This document shows positions 1-13,368 of a stretch of 64,000 bases of DNA, piece by piece (position 1 is the first letter of the stretch; each line of letters starts with the position of its first letter). The stretch is from Onchocerca volvulus. Its lineage: Eukaryota; Nematoda; Chromadorea; Rhabditida; Onchocercidae. The position numbers and the translations under genes were made by a program. The notes beneath the pieces were generated by a model, which did not search any database, was not told the origin of the DNA, and saw only the letters and a list, made by a program, of their open reading frames with translations. The stretch lies in the NCBI GenBank assembly GCA_000499405.2, contig HG738139.1:2398976-2462975 (forward strand), read 5' to 3'.

Positions 1-1686
1 AAATTAAAAAATCGTATTAGAAAAAAAAAAAATTATAAATGTCATCAGATGTTATCATGTATTTTCCATCCAACAATTTCATAGAAAATGTCAAGTATTT
101 AAGAATAAAAGTCATCGGCAGTCGCCGTCAAACAGAAAAATTATTAATTAAATGTAAGCGGAAGACCAACCAAATAAAACCGGTTGTGAATTAATAAATG
201 ATATCGAGTGACCTTGTTCATGTTATCTCTCGATTTTTTAAATTATCGAAAATTTGAAACAAAAAAATTGATATAACATATTTGACACATAAAAAAGAAC
301 AAATGATCATAAATATTGATGAGGAATTTGCTGGGAACCAACAGAATTAAGTAAAATGTATTATTACAAATCGATTATGTTATCCTCCTGGAAGCAAACA
401 AACATTAGTCTTTGACAATTTTGAAAGCCATCCTATAAAGAAAACTGGGTACTATAGGATGATTATATAAAATATTACGTAAAATAGGATTATTAAATAC
501 AAATAGATCTTCCTTATGTAAAATAATTCAATAAATTTAGGAATAAGATTAAATAAGATAGAAATGGAAAAGACAAAAGATAAACCCAAAGAAAAGATTA
601 GGTTATAATGATGTAAAATTGAGAATGAAATTCGCAATGTAATAAAGAAATCTATCTTTTCATGGATTGAAAATCGTCATAAGATCGGTTAGAAAAACCG
701 GCACAAAAATCAACATACCATTGATACATTAAAAAATAATATTCATTTGTCAATTTTCTTAGATATTTTACATCAGGCATTCAATTCTCAACAAATAAAA
801 ATAAACGCATTAAATAATTTCAAACAATAACAAATTGTACCAAGTACTTTTTGAATCAAGTAAATCAATAATGAATGATACAAGAGTGACACTTTACTAA
901 ATTATCAGACCTCAAAAAAATATTCTCATTTTCCTCTACATGTTATTTTCATCCCTTTGTCCGCATAAAATTTCGTCAACACTGTATCAAACAGATTCTA
1001 AATTTGGAAGATCGCTTACTTAGGCTCTTCAGCAGATCAAACTCCTAATTTCAGCATACCATTATCTCAGTAATGACGAAAATAAGTTCGCTGATTTCCA
1101 ACTGAAAGAAAAAGCCCAGATATCACTACCATTATTTCTTGGACCACAATTTTTTCTAGCCATTATCAGCTGCAAAGTCATCAAATAGGTTGTAATGAAA
1201 CAAAATAGTTTACTTATATAAAAAACATAAGATTCACAGACATTAATAAGTAAGAATAAATTAAGAACCTATATCACTGTTGGAAATTAAATATATTTAA
1301 AGGGATTGTTTCCTACCTTATTTATCTGACGAATGAAGTTAGGAGGATAATGTGAAATAAAGATAAGCATGTTTCAGAGCAATATTTTCAAGAAAGAGAA
1401 ATTTTTGCAGAAACATTAAAACTTCTAACTTTTTCTTCTTCATTACAACTGGAAATAAAACAAGAAATTCAAGACAATCCTAACAATAAATAAATACAAT
1501 AAATAAACCGGGCAGTAACTTCAATATAATCTGGCATCTGATGCCTATATTTTAAATTTCTACTTAGTATTTTAGAAATGAAACAAAAGATGGTCATTAT
1601 ATTATATATATTCAAATTTGGAAAGACCGAAATGATAAAATTATAAATTGCAATTGATAGAAAGAAAATATATTTTCAGTTGATTG
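1..1686. other. 3' flank of MED1, no gene recognised
   Basis: A+T-rich sequence beyond the MED1 stop codon. It should hold the MED1 3' UTR (transcribed leftwards) and then intergenic DNA. Only short open frames without conserved motifs occur, for example one of about 61 codons at 452-637 made of hydrophobic A+T-rich codons. I see no tRNA, repeat array or conserved exon here. Confidence 0.6.
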
Positions 1687-2976
1687 TCACTCCTCATCGG
1701 CCACAATTTTCAGAGTTTCCGTAGGACTATCTTGCATTTTGGACATAGCTGCAGCTGTATCGGATAAACCGGAATTAGAAACTGATTGTTCAGATGGTGA
1801 ATTCTTTGGTGATGGTTGTCGTTGTGGTGCCAGTGCCATCCAACGGCCTGATGAAGAAGGTGGTGGCATGAAATTACCACCACCCAGTACTGATGGTGCC
1901 ATTCGGGGAAGTGTTACCAATGGTCTAAATTGATTTCTGCAATTGTCAATTTTTCAGGAAACAAGTTATCTTACAGTGTATATCTAGCGATTCTAAAACT
2001 GTGGAATCATTCGCCTACTGAAAAGAAAATCAATTCAAATATTAGTGAGTTATTTGATATGAATTATTCAATTCCTATTTCATTGAAAGTGCGCTGGATC
2101 AAAACTAAAACAGTAGACGAATACTGATTTGCGCTCATAGGAATTTCAGTCAGCTTTCAAAAGAAACTACAAAAAAAAAATATAAGCCAAAATATAACTA
2201 TTCCTTAATTAACTAAAATTTGCACGCACAGTACAGCCTATAAATTTGCTTAAAATTGAAGAAACAACCATATAATAACATAACCCATCCCAATTATCAA
2301 CAGTTCAACCATCTAATAAATTAAAAGAAATGCTTCACGAAATGAAATATATTGAATTTCTGAGAACTGTTCTCAAGCATAATATCATTCTACGATAAAC
2401 AAGATATGTTCTAGCCTTGGTGGATGATGCATCACATTTCGTGGATCCGGTAGCAATGGTCGTCGGCCGGGTAGCATTGGTGGCATACCACCCATCCCCC
2501 GGAAAAGTGGTGGTGGAGGTGGATCAACTGATGATTTCAGAATTGATTTCGGTTTGGGCGGAAATATCGATGACGTCCCAGAGGATGAAGACGACGATGG
2601 AGTTGTTGTTAATGTTGCTGATAACGATGTTGAAGAAACTGCTTGGACCGTTGAAGAACTCGAATTTTGGCTAACATTTAAATGAGCACCGGAAGATGAT
2701 GGGGTAGCTACAGCTGGTGCTGTTGTTGTTGTTGGCGTCGGGCTTTCACATTTTTCATTTTCCATTACCTAATTCATTTTCTATTGAGCAAAAAGTAAAA
2801 CAAAGAGGAAAGCAAATTTCAATTTCTCAGGAAAATGCAACAGATTTCCATAATCTCATTGAATTGAATAAAATTTCTAGATTTCTCTTTTTACCATTAC
2901 AAATTGATCAACTTGAGAAATTGTAATAATATAACAATAACTAAAATGTTTTCTTTTTAAAAAAAAAAAAAAAAAA

Positions 2977-3015
<39 letters not shown>

Positions 3016-6000
3016 GGTAGTAATTACACTACCACAGAGGTTTACTCTGCTCTTTAATATATGCTTCGCAGAAGAATTCATATTTTTTGATCTGAATCAT
3101 GTATTTGCATAATCCTACGATATCTTTGTGATCTAAGGCTTATATGATAAAGACACGTCTTCATTTTGAAAAAGAAAAGATGATTACTTTTGGTATTTTA
3201 AAGTTTTTAAGACTAGCAAATGCGAGTGCTTGTGGAAATTCCACTTTTGGCGAAATGGTCATTGTCTTCTGTTCACTTAAAGGTCGATCCAATTTCAATT
3301 TCTGAAAGAATTCATTAAAATAATAATGCAGAATTTTCAACAAGTCTATATAAAACTGATTTTCCTGAACTGCAGTTACGCTCAAATCGTTTGAATTTTC
3401 AAAGTGATTTCCTTTTGCTTTACTAAAATGCAGGAAATGCTTTGCAACATCGAACGTGACTATGTGAAAATCCGTTTTGAAGTGATATATGAAATTCATA
3501 TTATGGATCAATCCATAATATATTCACCGTGCATGTGCACTATTTTCTGGAAAACAGACAAATTCCTTTAATTCTTAAAAAATTTAGATGACTAAAACAT
3601 GACCATCACATACCTTAATGCTACTGTTAAATTCGCCTTTACGTTCTCTTTTACCAGCCTTACGAGCACGTTCATCCGATGCAGATCGATTTTTCTCTTT
3701 CAATTGTTTTTGTCGTAAAAGCGCTTTCTCTTCCTTAGATCTTGATGAAGAGGGCGGCTGACCAACCAAGCGCATAGATCTATAAATTTTAGGAATTTAA
3801 AAAGATATGAATTTTAGGAATGAAATAAACAACAATAAAGTTAATCTACAGAAACAAATTGTTTTACAATTCAAGTGAAAGATTAAAATAAATTAAGAAA
3901 AGAAAAACAACCAAATGCACTAACGATGGCACACCACCCGATGAAGACTGCGATGGTCCAATAGATGGTCGCGTAGGTGCTTGTTGTTTCAATTTAATCA
4001 TTATTTTCAATTCTGAACCATAACCTGGCTGTTCTGCATTTATTTTTGTCAGATTTGGTGACATTCGTGCACCAGGCGATGATGTCAATACTGATGGACT
4101 ATCACGTTTGGTAGGAGCTGGCTGCTATATAATCAACTTTGAATTGTACAAACCATCAGGGAAAAATTTTAAAGTAAAATATTATTCTTTGCTACTTTCT
4201 TTTTTTTTTTTACACTATTAACTACTATCAGGAAATGATACGAAATCTTAAGTCTCAATTCACTTCCTTATATATTACTCAATTCAAATTTTTATATATT
4301 ATAGATCTAAATCACCGAAAGAAAAATAAAAGAAATTCGATGAAACATGAATTTTTTTTTTACTAAGTTAAATAGCTAAAATCTGAGAAAAATAAATTCA
4401 AATGAAATTGAAAAAAAATCATTACCTCAGGCGGTTTACTAACAGGTTCCGATTCATCGTCATATAAATCAGATGCCAAATACGGATTTGATGTTGTTGA
4501 ACTGCTGCTGCTTGTTGGAGCTGTTTTACAGTGTAGCTTACCAACCACAGCTTCTAGACTTCCTTTACGCGCTTTATGAGCTAAGAGTGCTGCTGACTGC
4601 ACTGAACCATTATTAGTTGATGTTGGAGAGGAGTTGGCTGGAGGTGTAAGTTCCGTTGCCGCACCACTGCAAATGCAAGAAAAATCTAGAACTTGTTGTA
4701 TTTCAAAAATGAATTGTGTTTGTTGTACTTAATGTATTTGTAAATACTGCATTTTAAAGTTCATTTCCAGTATGACTATTTTTGGGAGGAAGGTAAACAA
4801 CAAGAGTTAAGCAGCGGCAAAAAATATAAGCATTTACTTGACCAGATGAACACTATATCTATTCGACATGGGAAAAATATGTACTATTTTGAAGACGACT
4901 ATAGTCAATTTTTTTTACACATGTCACTTCAAATGGACTTTTTGTCCAAATCTTTTGATAAAAGACTTTTTTGTTCAAGTCTTTCAAGGAATTTTGTTCA
5001 AAATCGAGGATTTTTGTTCAAATCTTCTGATGAACCAAATTCCAAAATTTTCAAATGGTATTATTAAAAACACGAGCATAATTTTCTTTGCTAATGTCCG
5101 AAAATAAGACAAAATGATCTAAAGAAAAACTATATTATTAGCAAAAGGAAGCAGTAAAATAAAGTGGAAATAAATCGTGAACACATAATTTGACGAAAGA
5201 ACAGAGAATAAAAAATAGCATTCATCAATTTTCTAGATCTTAGCAAAATGCCAAATATCTTCTTACATAATGTCAAAGACGAATAAAATCAGAAAAAGAA
5301 ATCAATAAACAATAAATTTCTGAAACATACCTCGATGAAGTAGATGGAAAACATGAAGTGGCAGTTAATGAAGAAGACTTGTTAATCAATGATAATGTTG
5401 CCGATGACGAAGAAAGACTGGTCACAGTCGTTGTTTGTGCTATCGGAGTACTGCTCCTCGCAGTAAATTGAGCTGACGGCTGTGGTACCGTAGTAGCACA
5501 GGCAGGAGGTGGTGGATCAGTTTCATCATCTGATGATTCTTCAGTTCCATCGAATTCTGATGCTTCTGATCGATTTTCTTGTGATAAACTGGCTGAAAAT
5601 GAAGAAAATGAGATTTACAGTAATATCAAAAATGACAACTTGATAAATTCAAAACTTTTAGATAAAAAAAGAAAAAATTCTACCACTTTCTATATTATAT
5701 ATTCAGAATTTAGTGTCTGTTCGCCAAATAAGTTCAAGAAAATTTTATAACGCAACATTTCGCTGCAACCACTAAGTTTATTTCATTCATCAACTTGCTA
5801 ATTTGTTGTTGTTTAACTTTTGGATTCTATTTAAGAGAACCGTAAATTTTGTGAACATAAATTAAAACCAGAAATTCAAGAAGTAACTATCCGTAAATAA
5901 TTTTTAAAAACTTTTCTTTACCGGATGGCATTTGTGATGGATAAGCTGGCATCTCGGAGAAGGAACGTTGTAACATAGGACGATTTATGGCGAATTGATG

Positions 6001-9000
6001 CGAATGTACAGGAGATACAGGCATATGAGCAGCTTTCCGAGGTCTTCGAGGACGTCTTGCGGTCGAAGTTCCTGTAAAATAAAAATTTTTCATGACAAAA
6101 AGTAACATAAATTAATTCGACAATAGAATTTCACACGAACACGAATAATTTACGTAAAAATCGATAACTGTTACGTGAGCTCACCATCGATAATTGAAAT
6201 GCGAGCATTAAAATAAAAGTGAACTTAATTTCCAGCAATCGAAAATTGCACTACCTCGAGGCTTGCGCGTCGGGATATTCATACCGCGAAATATCAAACC
6301 AGTGTTTTGATCAAGAATTGGTCGAGTTGGATCCAACATTCGATCACCTACATTTCCTGCTTTACGACCTCGACCTCGACGTTTCAACGTCGGCTGAACA
6401 TTCAGTGAACCTCTGGTAGTTTGCATGGCTGCAAAGGAATATGGACTTTGCCCTGCTTCCGGAAAATGAAATTGCTGAGTTGATGTTGCCATCGAACTTG
6501 CTGATGTCATACGAGGTGGATCATCAAATTCAAAAACATCTGTAGGATTACTCATTGGTGCTTGCTGCTGAAAACATGAACCATCGTACTGCTATTACGA
6601 AATTATGTCTTTTATAAAAAAATACCGCAATTTACATTTCTGCAACTATTCAGCCCGTTAATTTATTTCCTTTATATCCTTTTTTATTTCTTTTTACATT
6701 TTTTTTCTTACACCAAATATTCTTACATGGCATGTCATTATTTCATTTTCCAAATATTAAATAAAAATTTCAAATAAAAAATGAACCGCAAGACGTTGAC
6801 GTGCAATATCGAGCGGTGAGAGCTGCGAAAAATTTGCTGCTTGAGAAGTACGATAACGTTCGCTAGCCGGTGACGGCGACTGCGGTGGTATTTGTGGTCT
6901 AAGTCTTTGGCTCTACAAAACAAAACAACATTGAGATTAAACACGTTCAGTTACAATTATCAGCTAGAAAAAGAATAAACTGAGTGAATCTGAATTACGA
7001 CATTTTTAGTGTATTTATTTGTTTGAATTCCAAGGATTCCAGACTTCGAATTAGAAAATAAAATTCTAAATTTATTTAGCCTGCTATATAGAAACATTTA
7101 TTTCTAAATGTTTGGAGCAATTGAATCTACTACTTTTTCTCATTTCCAACAGAAAAAAAAAAAAAAAAAAAAAAATGCTTGCCTCATTAGTGGACGGTGA
7201 ACAATGTCCCACAGTAGATGAATGACTACTATGTTCGGAAACATTCGATTCACCATCATCGATATTTGCTGCCATATCACAAATTGCATCCTTCAATTTT
7301 GAATAAATCTCCTCACACTCGAAAAAAAAATTAAGACATGCTTCCTAAGAATTGAGTAGTTCAAATTAAACTTTGGTGGGAAGTTACTCAATATTCCAAT
7401 TACATAGTTTAATCTCCCCATTTCTAATATTATTTGGAAAACAGAAATTCAATGATTACAGTATCAACAACTCCCTTCTTTATATTTCAAGATTAGAGCA
7501 TCAATTCTCCTTTCCATATTTTTGCATAAAAGTGACTTTAATGCCATGCAGATAAAAAAAATAGAAATAAATGATCTCTCTAGAAAAACTGCCAGCTGTT
7601 GCATCTTTGGACAGATTGCATTGAATGATGAAGGTTTGGATGCTGGAACTATGTGACAACGTAATTTTTTGAATCACTACCAATCAATCAATCACAAATT
7701 TGATGAAGACATAAATTTCCCATTTTCAGTACAGAATTACGCATATATTCGCTTCTTGTTTTGAAGCAAAATATGCTTTCTCTTGTTTTTCTATTTTTAA
7801 CGTGCTTTCTTTTTAAATTAAATCAGATGATATTCCCGGATGTATTCAGTTTTCGATACAAAGCAATGATTTCAAATTGTCTCTTGTGTAGATTTTCTTT
7901 CGCAGTTTTTTAAATTAAGTTTCAAGAACTGAATTTTTTTCCATTTCAATTTCCCGAAATCATTCAGAACATAATTTCAGTAAAATATCTGCGTAACGCT
8001 GATAAAAATTTTGGAGTTGAATGAGCAGAATTATAAATTTTCGCTTATGTTTTAAAAACAGAATAAAAACGGAAACTAAGGTTTCGATTATTCCATTGCA
8101 TTTCTCAAATGATACAGTAAGGAATATTCTGGAATCAGGTACTTGTTATCTTATCATTGTTAAATATCCGAACTACTGTTCTATGTTAATTTACTATAAT
8201 CATTTGATCAGAAGCCCTACCACATTTATTATCATTAAATTTGAATTCCCAGTATTGAATATGCATTTCAGAATTTTCGGAAAATTTAGAACAGAAATAA
8301 TGTACCAGGACAGAGAAGGCATTGATCGTCATCGTATTTTCAGAATGGATACGACTCGTACGTGGTGCGAGCATTTCGTTACGTGGAGGCGCCGTACACT
8401 GTTGCGCTCCGTTCATGGGTTTCTGAGGTGGAATTAGTTCCTCTATCTTTTCAAGCTCTTTGAAAAGTGCTAATAAAGACAGCGGTGATTGCCTTCCTAA
8501 AGTATTGTTATCATGTGAATAATTAAGATTAATCCGTTCATCCACCACATATTCATGTTCTATTTTGTTGTAATTAATGCTGCTGTCCGTAATGTTTGGA
8601 ACAAACAACCAAGATTGTGATATTTTAACGTCGCAGTTATTATCAACATTTTCGTTCATCACAAATGGTTTTTCAAGCGCAGCCAACGAAATGGCGCCTC
8701 CACGTCGCAAAACACTTCGCATCATTATTGCCAGCGACCAACTCCTAAAAAAAAAAAATTAATTAAACTTCAGTTTGCAAATTAATTAATTGGATCCTTA
8801 AAGAATATTGTGACTTCTAATTGTCCATTCCAGACATAGCATAAAATGTCCTCAAATTTTAATACGAATTTTAAGATAATAGCCATTATGGATTAACAAT
8901 ATTTCTTTACAAAGAAATTTTCGATAATCTTACAATTTTAAGATAATCAATGCTGAAAACTAAATGCTTACTTTGTAAGAATAGCCGTGGCATGTTGTGA

Positions 9001-12000
9001 TTCCGGAAGCACCGCTCCATTTATTACACATTCTAGTGAAACATTAGTGTTTGATGGTGATACAGCAACACGGGCTGAAGATACATTATTTTCCATTTTT
9101 CCGTTAAAAATAATTTAAGCATTATCACTTAGTCTGTCCGCTATATTCTCGAAGTTATTATCATATGACCGCACATCAATCAAGACTATTTCAGATCCAT
9201 TTGCCTTCTGAACTACCTCTTTCCATTAGCAGTTTCTTGCCACCAGTCCATTATTCATGTAGCTTTCTTATATGCTAGCTTTTTACAAACTTTTTCTCGG
9301 AGGATATTTTACAAACAAAATTTTTGCTTAAAAACAAATCCAAATTTTGAAGCGTTAATATTATAAAAAAGAAAAAAAACACTGTAATATGAAATGATGT
9401 TTTTGGAAGCATTACCTATGAAGAGATTCTTTTTTAAGTAAAACTGAAGATCAAAAAAGTCGATATACGAAGACGCTATGCGAATATCAACAATATTTTC
9501 ATCAACACATGCGCTGCGACTATGTGCTCTTACAAGACTTTCGAAGAAAGCATTATGAGCCAGCTGTGTTCGAATAATGTTCACAAGAAAAACCACATCT
9601 TGTAAATGAGCAAATGGTATCTATAAGAATTAGATATTTTCCAACGACTCACAACAGATCACTCAAGTCTCGATAAGAAAAATAATTTTCAAATTCCACT
9701 TTAAACTTTTGGACATTCATAGACAGTTTTCGATCAAATCACTGATTGCTTAATTTTTAAATAATACTTAATTTACCTGTCTTAAAATGCCATCTTCCCG
9801 CGAACACATCATAGAGTTATCAAAAATATAGTGTTGTGTCGAACAGCCTGGTAAACGAACAAAAAGGTCATGACATTCCTGCAAAAATCTAACCAACTGT
9901 TAGTCATATACATAGACAAATAAAATTCCAGAAGAAATCTAGAAAAACAAACTCATCGTATTTGTTTTTTTTTTTTCAGGTCTCTAAATGACAACATATA
10001 AAATATATAATAACATTCTAATTATTCAAACGATTCATTTAATATCTAAGCTGTGATTCACGTTTGCTCATAATTGAAAGGAAAAATCAATTTATTGTTT
10101 TTATAATAAAAACAACCTCAAATATGTCAGAAACCGTTTAAAAGAAATGCAGAAAATAGAACCCACCTCATTTTCATTCAATAAATATTGATAAAGATTG
10201 TATGAGCCTTCAACATCCAACTGAACTAATGCAATCTTTGAAAGTTTTTTAATTGCAGCCGATGAAAATATAATTGGTCTTGAAAACCGCAAACAAAATG
10301 CAGCCGGTAACTGGCGGCCTGACACAGCAGTGCGCCATTCCCCACTAGAAAAATATTTAGATTACTAATAAGGATTAATGAAATTTTTTTTATGAAAGAT
10401 TACTATGTTTTATGAAATTTTCTATTTATAACTGTAAATGTAGAAAATATGCAAAAAATTACAACATACTGTGCAAAAAGCGTGGAATCAGAGAAAAAAT
10501 TTGGAGTTGAATTCGATACAATGCATAATTGAAGGTATGGCTCCACATCATACAGCACTAAAACTAATTAATAATGTAATGTCAGTTTCAATCTGATAGG
10601 TACGAAATTAACAAAGAAATATCATTGAGAGTGATCGGAACGAAAATATCAAATTGAGTCCTTGCAATGAAGAATTACTGATTGTTCAAGCCATTCACTC
10701 TCATCTTTCAAAAGCAAAACAAGTAGGCTGTACAGAAATAGAAATAACTAAGCAGTCCTAACAGTGCCAATATTGACAGAAGCTTGCTAAATCTATAGTA
10801 TAGATTCAGATTTTCCATGTAGCTATTAGTCAGCACTACATTTTGATATTGTAGATGGCATCATATATTTCATCTAAAAAGTCTGCCAAATTTAAGATCT
10901 TTGATTTCTTTTTTTTTTTAGAATTGAATAACAGACCTTGCTCATCGGTAGGAGGTACAATACTACCGGAAGTTGTATCGAAGAATATTACAGGTTCGAC
11001 GAATGGGTAAATGGTGAATGGTGTGGATTCAGTTCGCGGCTTACAGAGACCCAAAATATCACCATTTATTTGTTCAAAAATTGACGGGGCACTCCCAGAC
11101 ATGTTCAGAAGATCCTTTTCAGCGTATTCCAGTGATCGCAGACAATATATTTTGTCGTCCCTGAAGAAGAAAAAATTTTCACCTGAACAAATTTTGATAC
11201 AATTTTAAAATGTAACACAAAAAATGTGTTAAAAAATATCAGGATGGAACTGATTATCATTAATTAATTTCATCAACAATGTAAGAAATTGGTCAGCAAG
11301 ATTTTGTATAATTAAGTGCCGACGAAAATCTGTGACACTACCTTGACAAATCTGATGGAACAAGGTGAAACATTGCCGTTAATGCTGTGTGCACAAGATC
11401 CCATCTATTACGAGAAATGTAAAGCCGAAGTGCTTGTGCTTCCATCGCTCGCTCACCAAACCAGGATATTGAACAACTGGTAATTTGTTGGCCATCAGCA
11501 GAAACAGTAACTTCAAGTGAAAAATCTGTATTTCGAATCTTGTAATATCCTGGATGGGCTTGGAAATCACTTCTGAAGAAAAAATTATACAAATATCAAA
11601 AAAAAAGCTCTAAAATGATACGATTGTAGCACGGAGATGTCAAGCACTGGACAAGCAAATATATAACCAAGGGGCCAAAAAATATTAGCAAACACTATGC
11701 TAGAATTAAAAAGCACATTCCGCTACTTTTCCAGGATATCTGATACGTCATCTTGCATTTACGCCTTTATTATACAATACTTACGATAAACTTTCAGCAA
11801 GATGCCGTAAATGTGTTGATAAATCACGATCACTATCCGATGGCATGTGCTTCCTCATATCGGCTACTGCTTGCATCAAATCCTCTTTGTCATCAGCACT
11901 GAGAACAAAACGTTTCTCCTGCAAAACATCATTTACTCTTTAATTTTTCAAGTCCTTTAAATTATTACTTGTTTCTCAATTTGTCAACTTTAAAAAAGTC

Positions 12001-12564
12001 CAATGCCGATCTGTGAAAAAAATGGTATCAAGAATCTTAAGGAAAGATCAAAGAATAATCCAATTAATACATCTCTCTTTTATTCATTGATTTCAGCAAA
12101 TTTGTTTAATCTAGTGGTTACAGTAGTTAAAAGCAAATACTGCGAGATAAGAGAAAGACCAATTCCACAAAAATGCAAATCGCATTACCAACAATAAGAA
12201 AAAATAGCCAAGTGTATAAAATTTTAAATCATTTTCTGCAGTTGAAATATGCAATTTGTGACAAATTTTTTTTTTCGGAACTTGACGCTTTAAAAAAAAA
12301 AAAACCTCATAATAAATTTTTGAAGTCCGAAATTGAAAAAAAAAAAGGAAAAATTTCACAAAGAAAACATACCATAAGATTCCGACGTAAAAGTTGTGAT
12401 AAGTAATCCCATGAAAATTTAACTGATGCTTGTCGGATTTTTTCGAGACGAATTTCTTCTTCAACCTCTTCTAGGTTAAAATTAACCAAGTTATAATTGC
12501 CAGACTGAGTACTATCCACCACTGGCTTTTGTTCTTGCCTTTCAACGATGCTTTCTTTTTCCAT
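1687..12564 (-). CDS. MED1: Mediator of RNA polymerase II transcription subunit 1 (MED1; C. elegans mdt-1.1/sop-3 type)
   Basis: Links transcription factors to RNA polymerase II through the Mediator middle module in the nucleus. Exons, all phase-consistent: 12564-12373, 11918-11785, 11572-11342, 11160-10937, 10557-10470, 10344-10167, 9878-9777, 9620-9416, 9074-8972, 8744-8306, 7317-7183, 6912-6787, 6567-6255, 6071-5922, 5592-5331, 4666-4426, 4124-3925, 3779-3614, 2768-2401, 1936-1687; about 1368 aa (human 1581). Residues 1-500 align in order with the MED1 fold: LLRRNLMEKR, LPAAFCLRFSRPI, VFLVNIIRTQLAHN and MMRSVLRRGG. The C-terminal two thirds is Ser/Pro/Thr-rich and includes basic AT-hook-like KRRGRGRKAG near residue 785. 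A segment reading RKGSLEAVVGKLH near residue 1000 resembles the conserved lysine-rich C-terminal motif of vertebrate MED1. The start is chosen because a TTTCAG acceptor lies 6 nt before this ATG. Intron 11 uses a GC donor. Exons 10-11 are the least certain join, and a further exon could lie between 7320 and 8300. Confidence 0.9.
2959..3013. repeat. A-run followed directly by T-run (about A22 T33)
   Basis: Inside MED1 intron 18. A run of about 22 A is joined directly to about 33 T, so it can fold on itself. It is followed at once by a small inverted repeat, GGTAGT / ACTACC, with a 6-nt spacer. It could be an insertion scar or simple slippage, and the run lengths may vary with assembly. Confidence 0.6.
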
Positions 12565-13368
12565 AACCTTCTGAAATCTGACCTGAATCAAACCTTTAAA
12601 TCCTTAATTTCTCCATGTACTGCTAATATTTGCAAGCGTCGATTGTGATATTATCAAATGAAAGTTAATATTCCATGTATACTTAGACCCATTTTTGATT
12701 TCCAGGTAATCAAAATAATCACTTATCATTTAACCATTGAATGACTTAAAGTATACTACTATACGGAAATGGCGTTAGTTTATACAAATTTAACATTAAA
12801 TGTGGAAAAGCCAGCAAATGCAATCATGCATGCACTGATGCGAAAGTGATGCATGCAAAAATGCAAACGCAAAACAGAAGTCATGATAACTCCCGCCTTG
12901 CACAAATCAATACTGCGTGCTTGGACGATATAGTTGCATAGAGCGTCTGCGGCCATTGCAAATATGTTCTTTCCGCTATATTAAATCATTTTTCCAAAAA
13001 TTGGATAATTGAAGTGAGGAGTAGAAGAGATCGAGTATTTGAGAATAGTAGAGAAAGTGTGATTTGAAGAGTAGCAGGAAGTGCTAAGATTTGGAAAATA
13101 TTGTTGAATTGGAATTAAAGATTGATAAAGTTAGTAATTAGCTCTATGTAACAGTATTATCAGTGATAAACGAAATGGAGGAAGAAATTGGATGGATGAA
13201 GATGAATGGCGAATTTTAGTAGAATTTCGCAACATCACTGTATTATGCGAAATGAATAAAATATTTCGATTTCCGAAAATTGATTGATTTCATCGTTGTT
13301 ACGTAAAAAAATGATGAATTTGAATAGAATGAAATGGAATTTGTTTTTCCAGAAAGAAAAGGAGAAAT
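12565..13368. promoter_or_regulatory. Shared divergent upstream region of MED1 and UBXN4
   Basis: The two start codons face away from each other about 800 bp apart, so this interval should hold both promoters. It is less A+T-rich than its surroundings between about 12810 and 12970. It carries clustered ATGCA/TGCAT words and an inverted repeat (GCATGCACT at 12828-12836 against AGTGATGCATGC at 12845-12856). A probable trans-splice acceptor for MED1 reads TTTCAG on the minus strand, with its AG at 12572-12571. One for UBXN4 reads TTTTTCCAG, ending at 13352. No TATA-like element is convincing. That this is a bidirectional promoter is inferred from layout. Confidence 0.55.

Noticed and set aside
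6738..6944. 68-codon minus-strand frame with His/Arg
   Set aside because: Shadow of MED1 exon 12. The frame that joins its neighbours in phase is the Gln/Pro/Ser-rich one.
8021..8437. Plus-strand 138-codon open frame
   Set aside because: Antisense to MED1 exon 10, with no motif and no splice-independent support.
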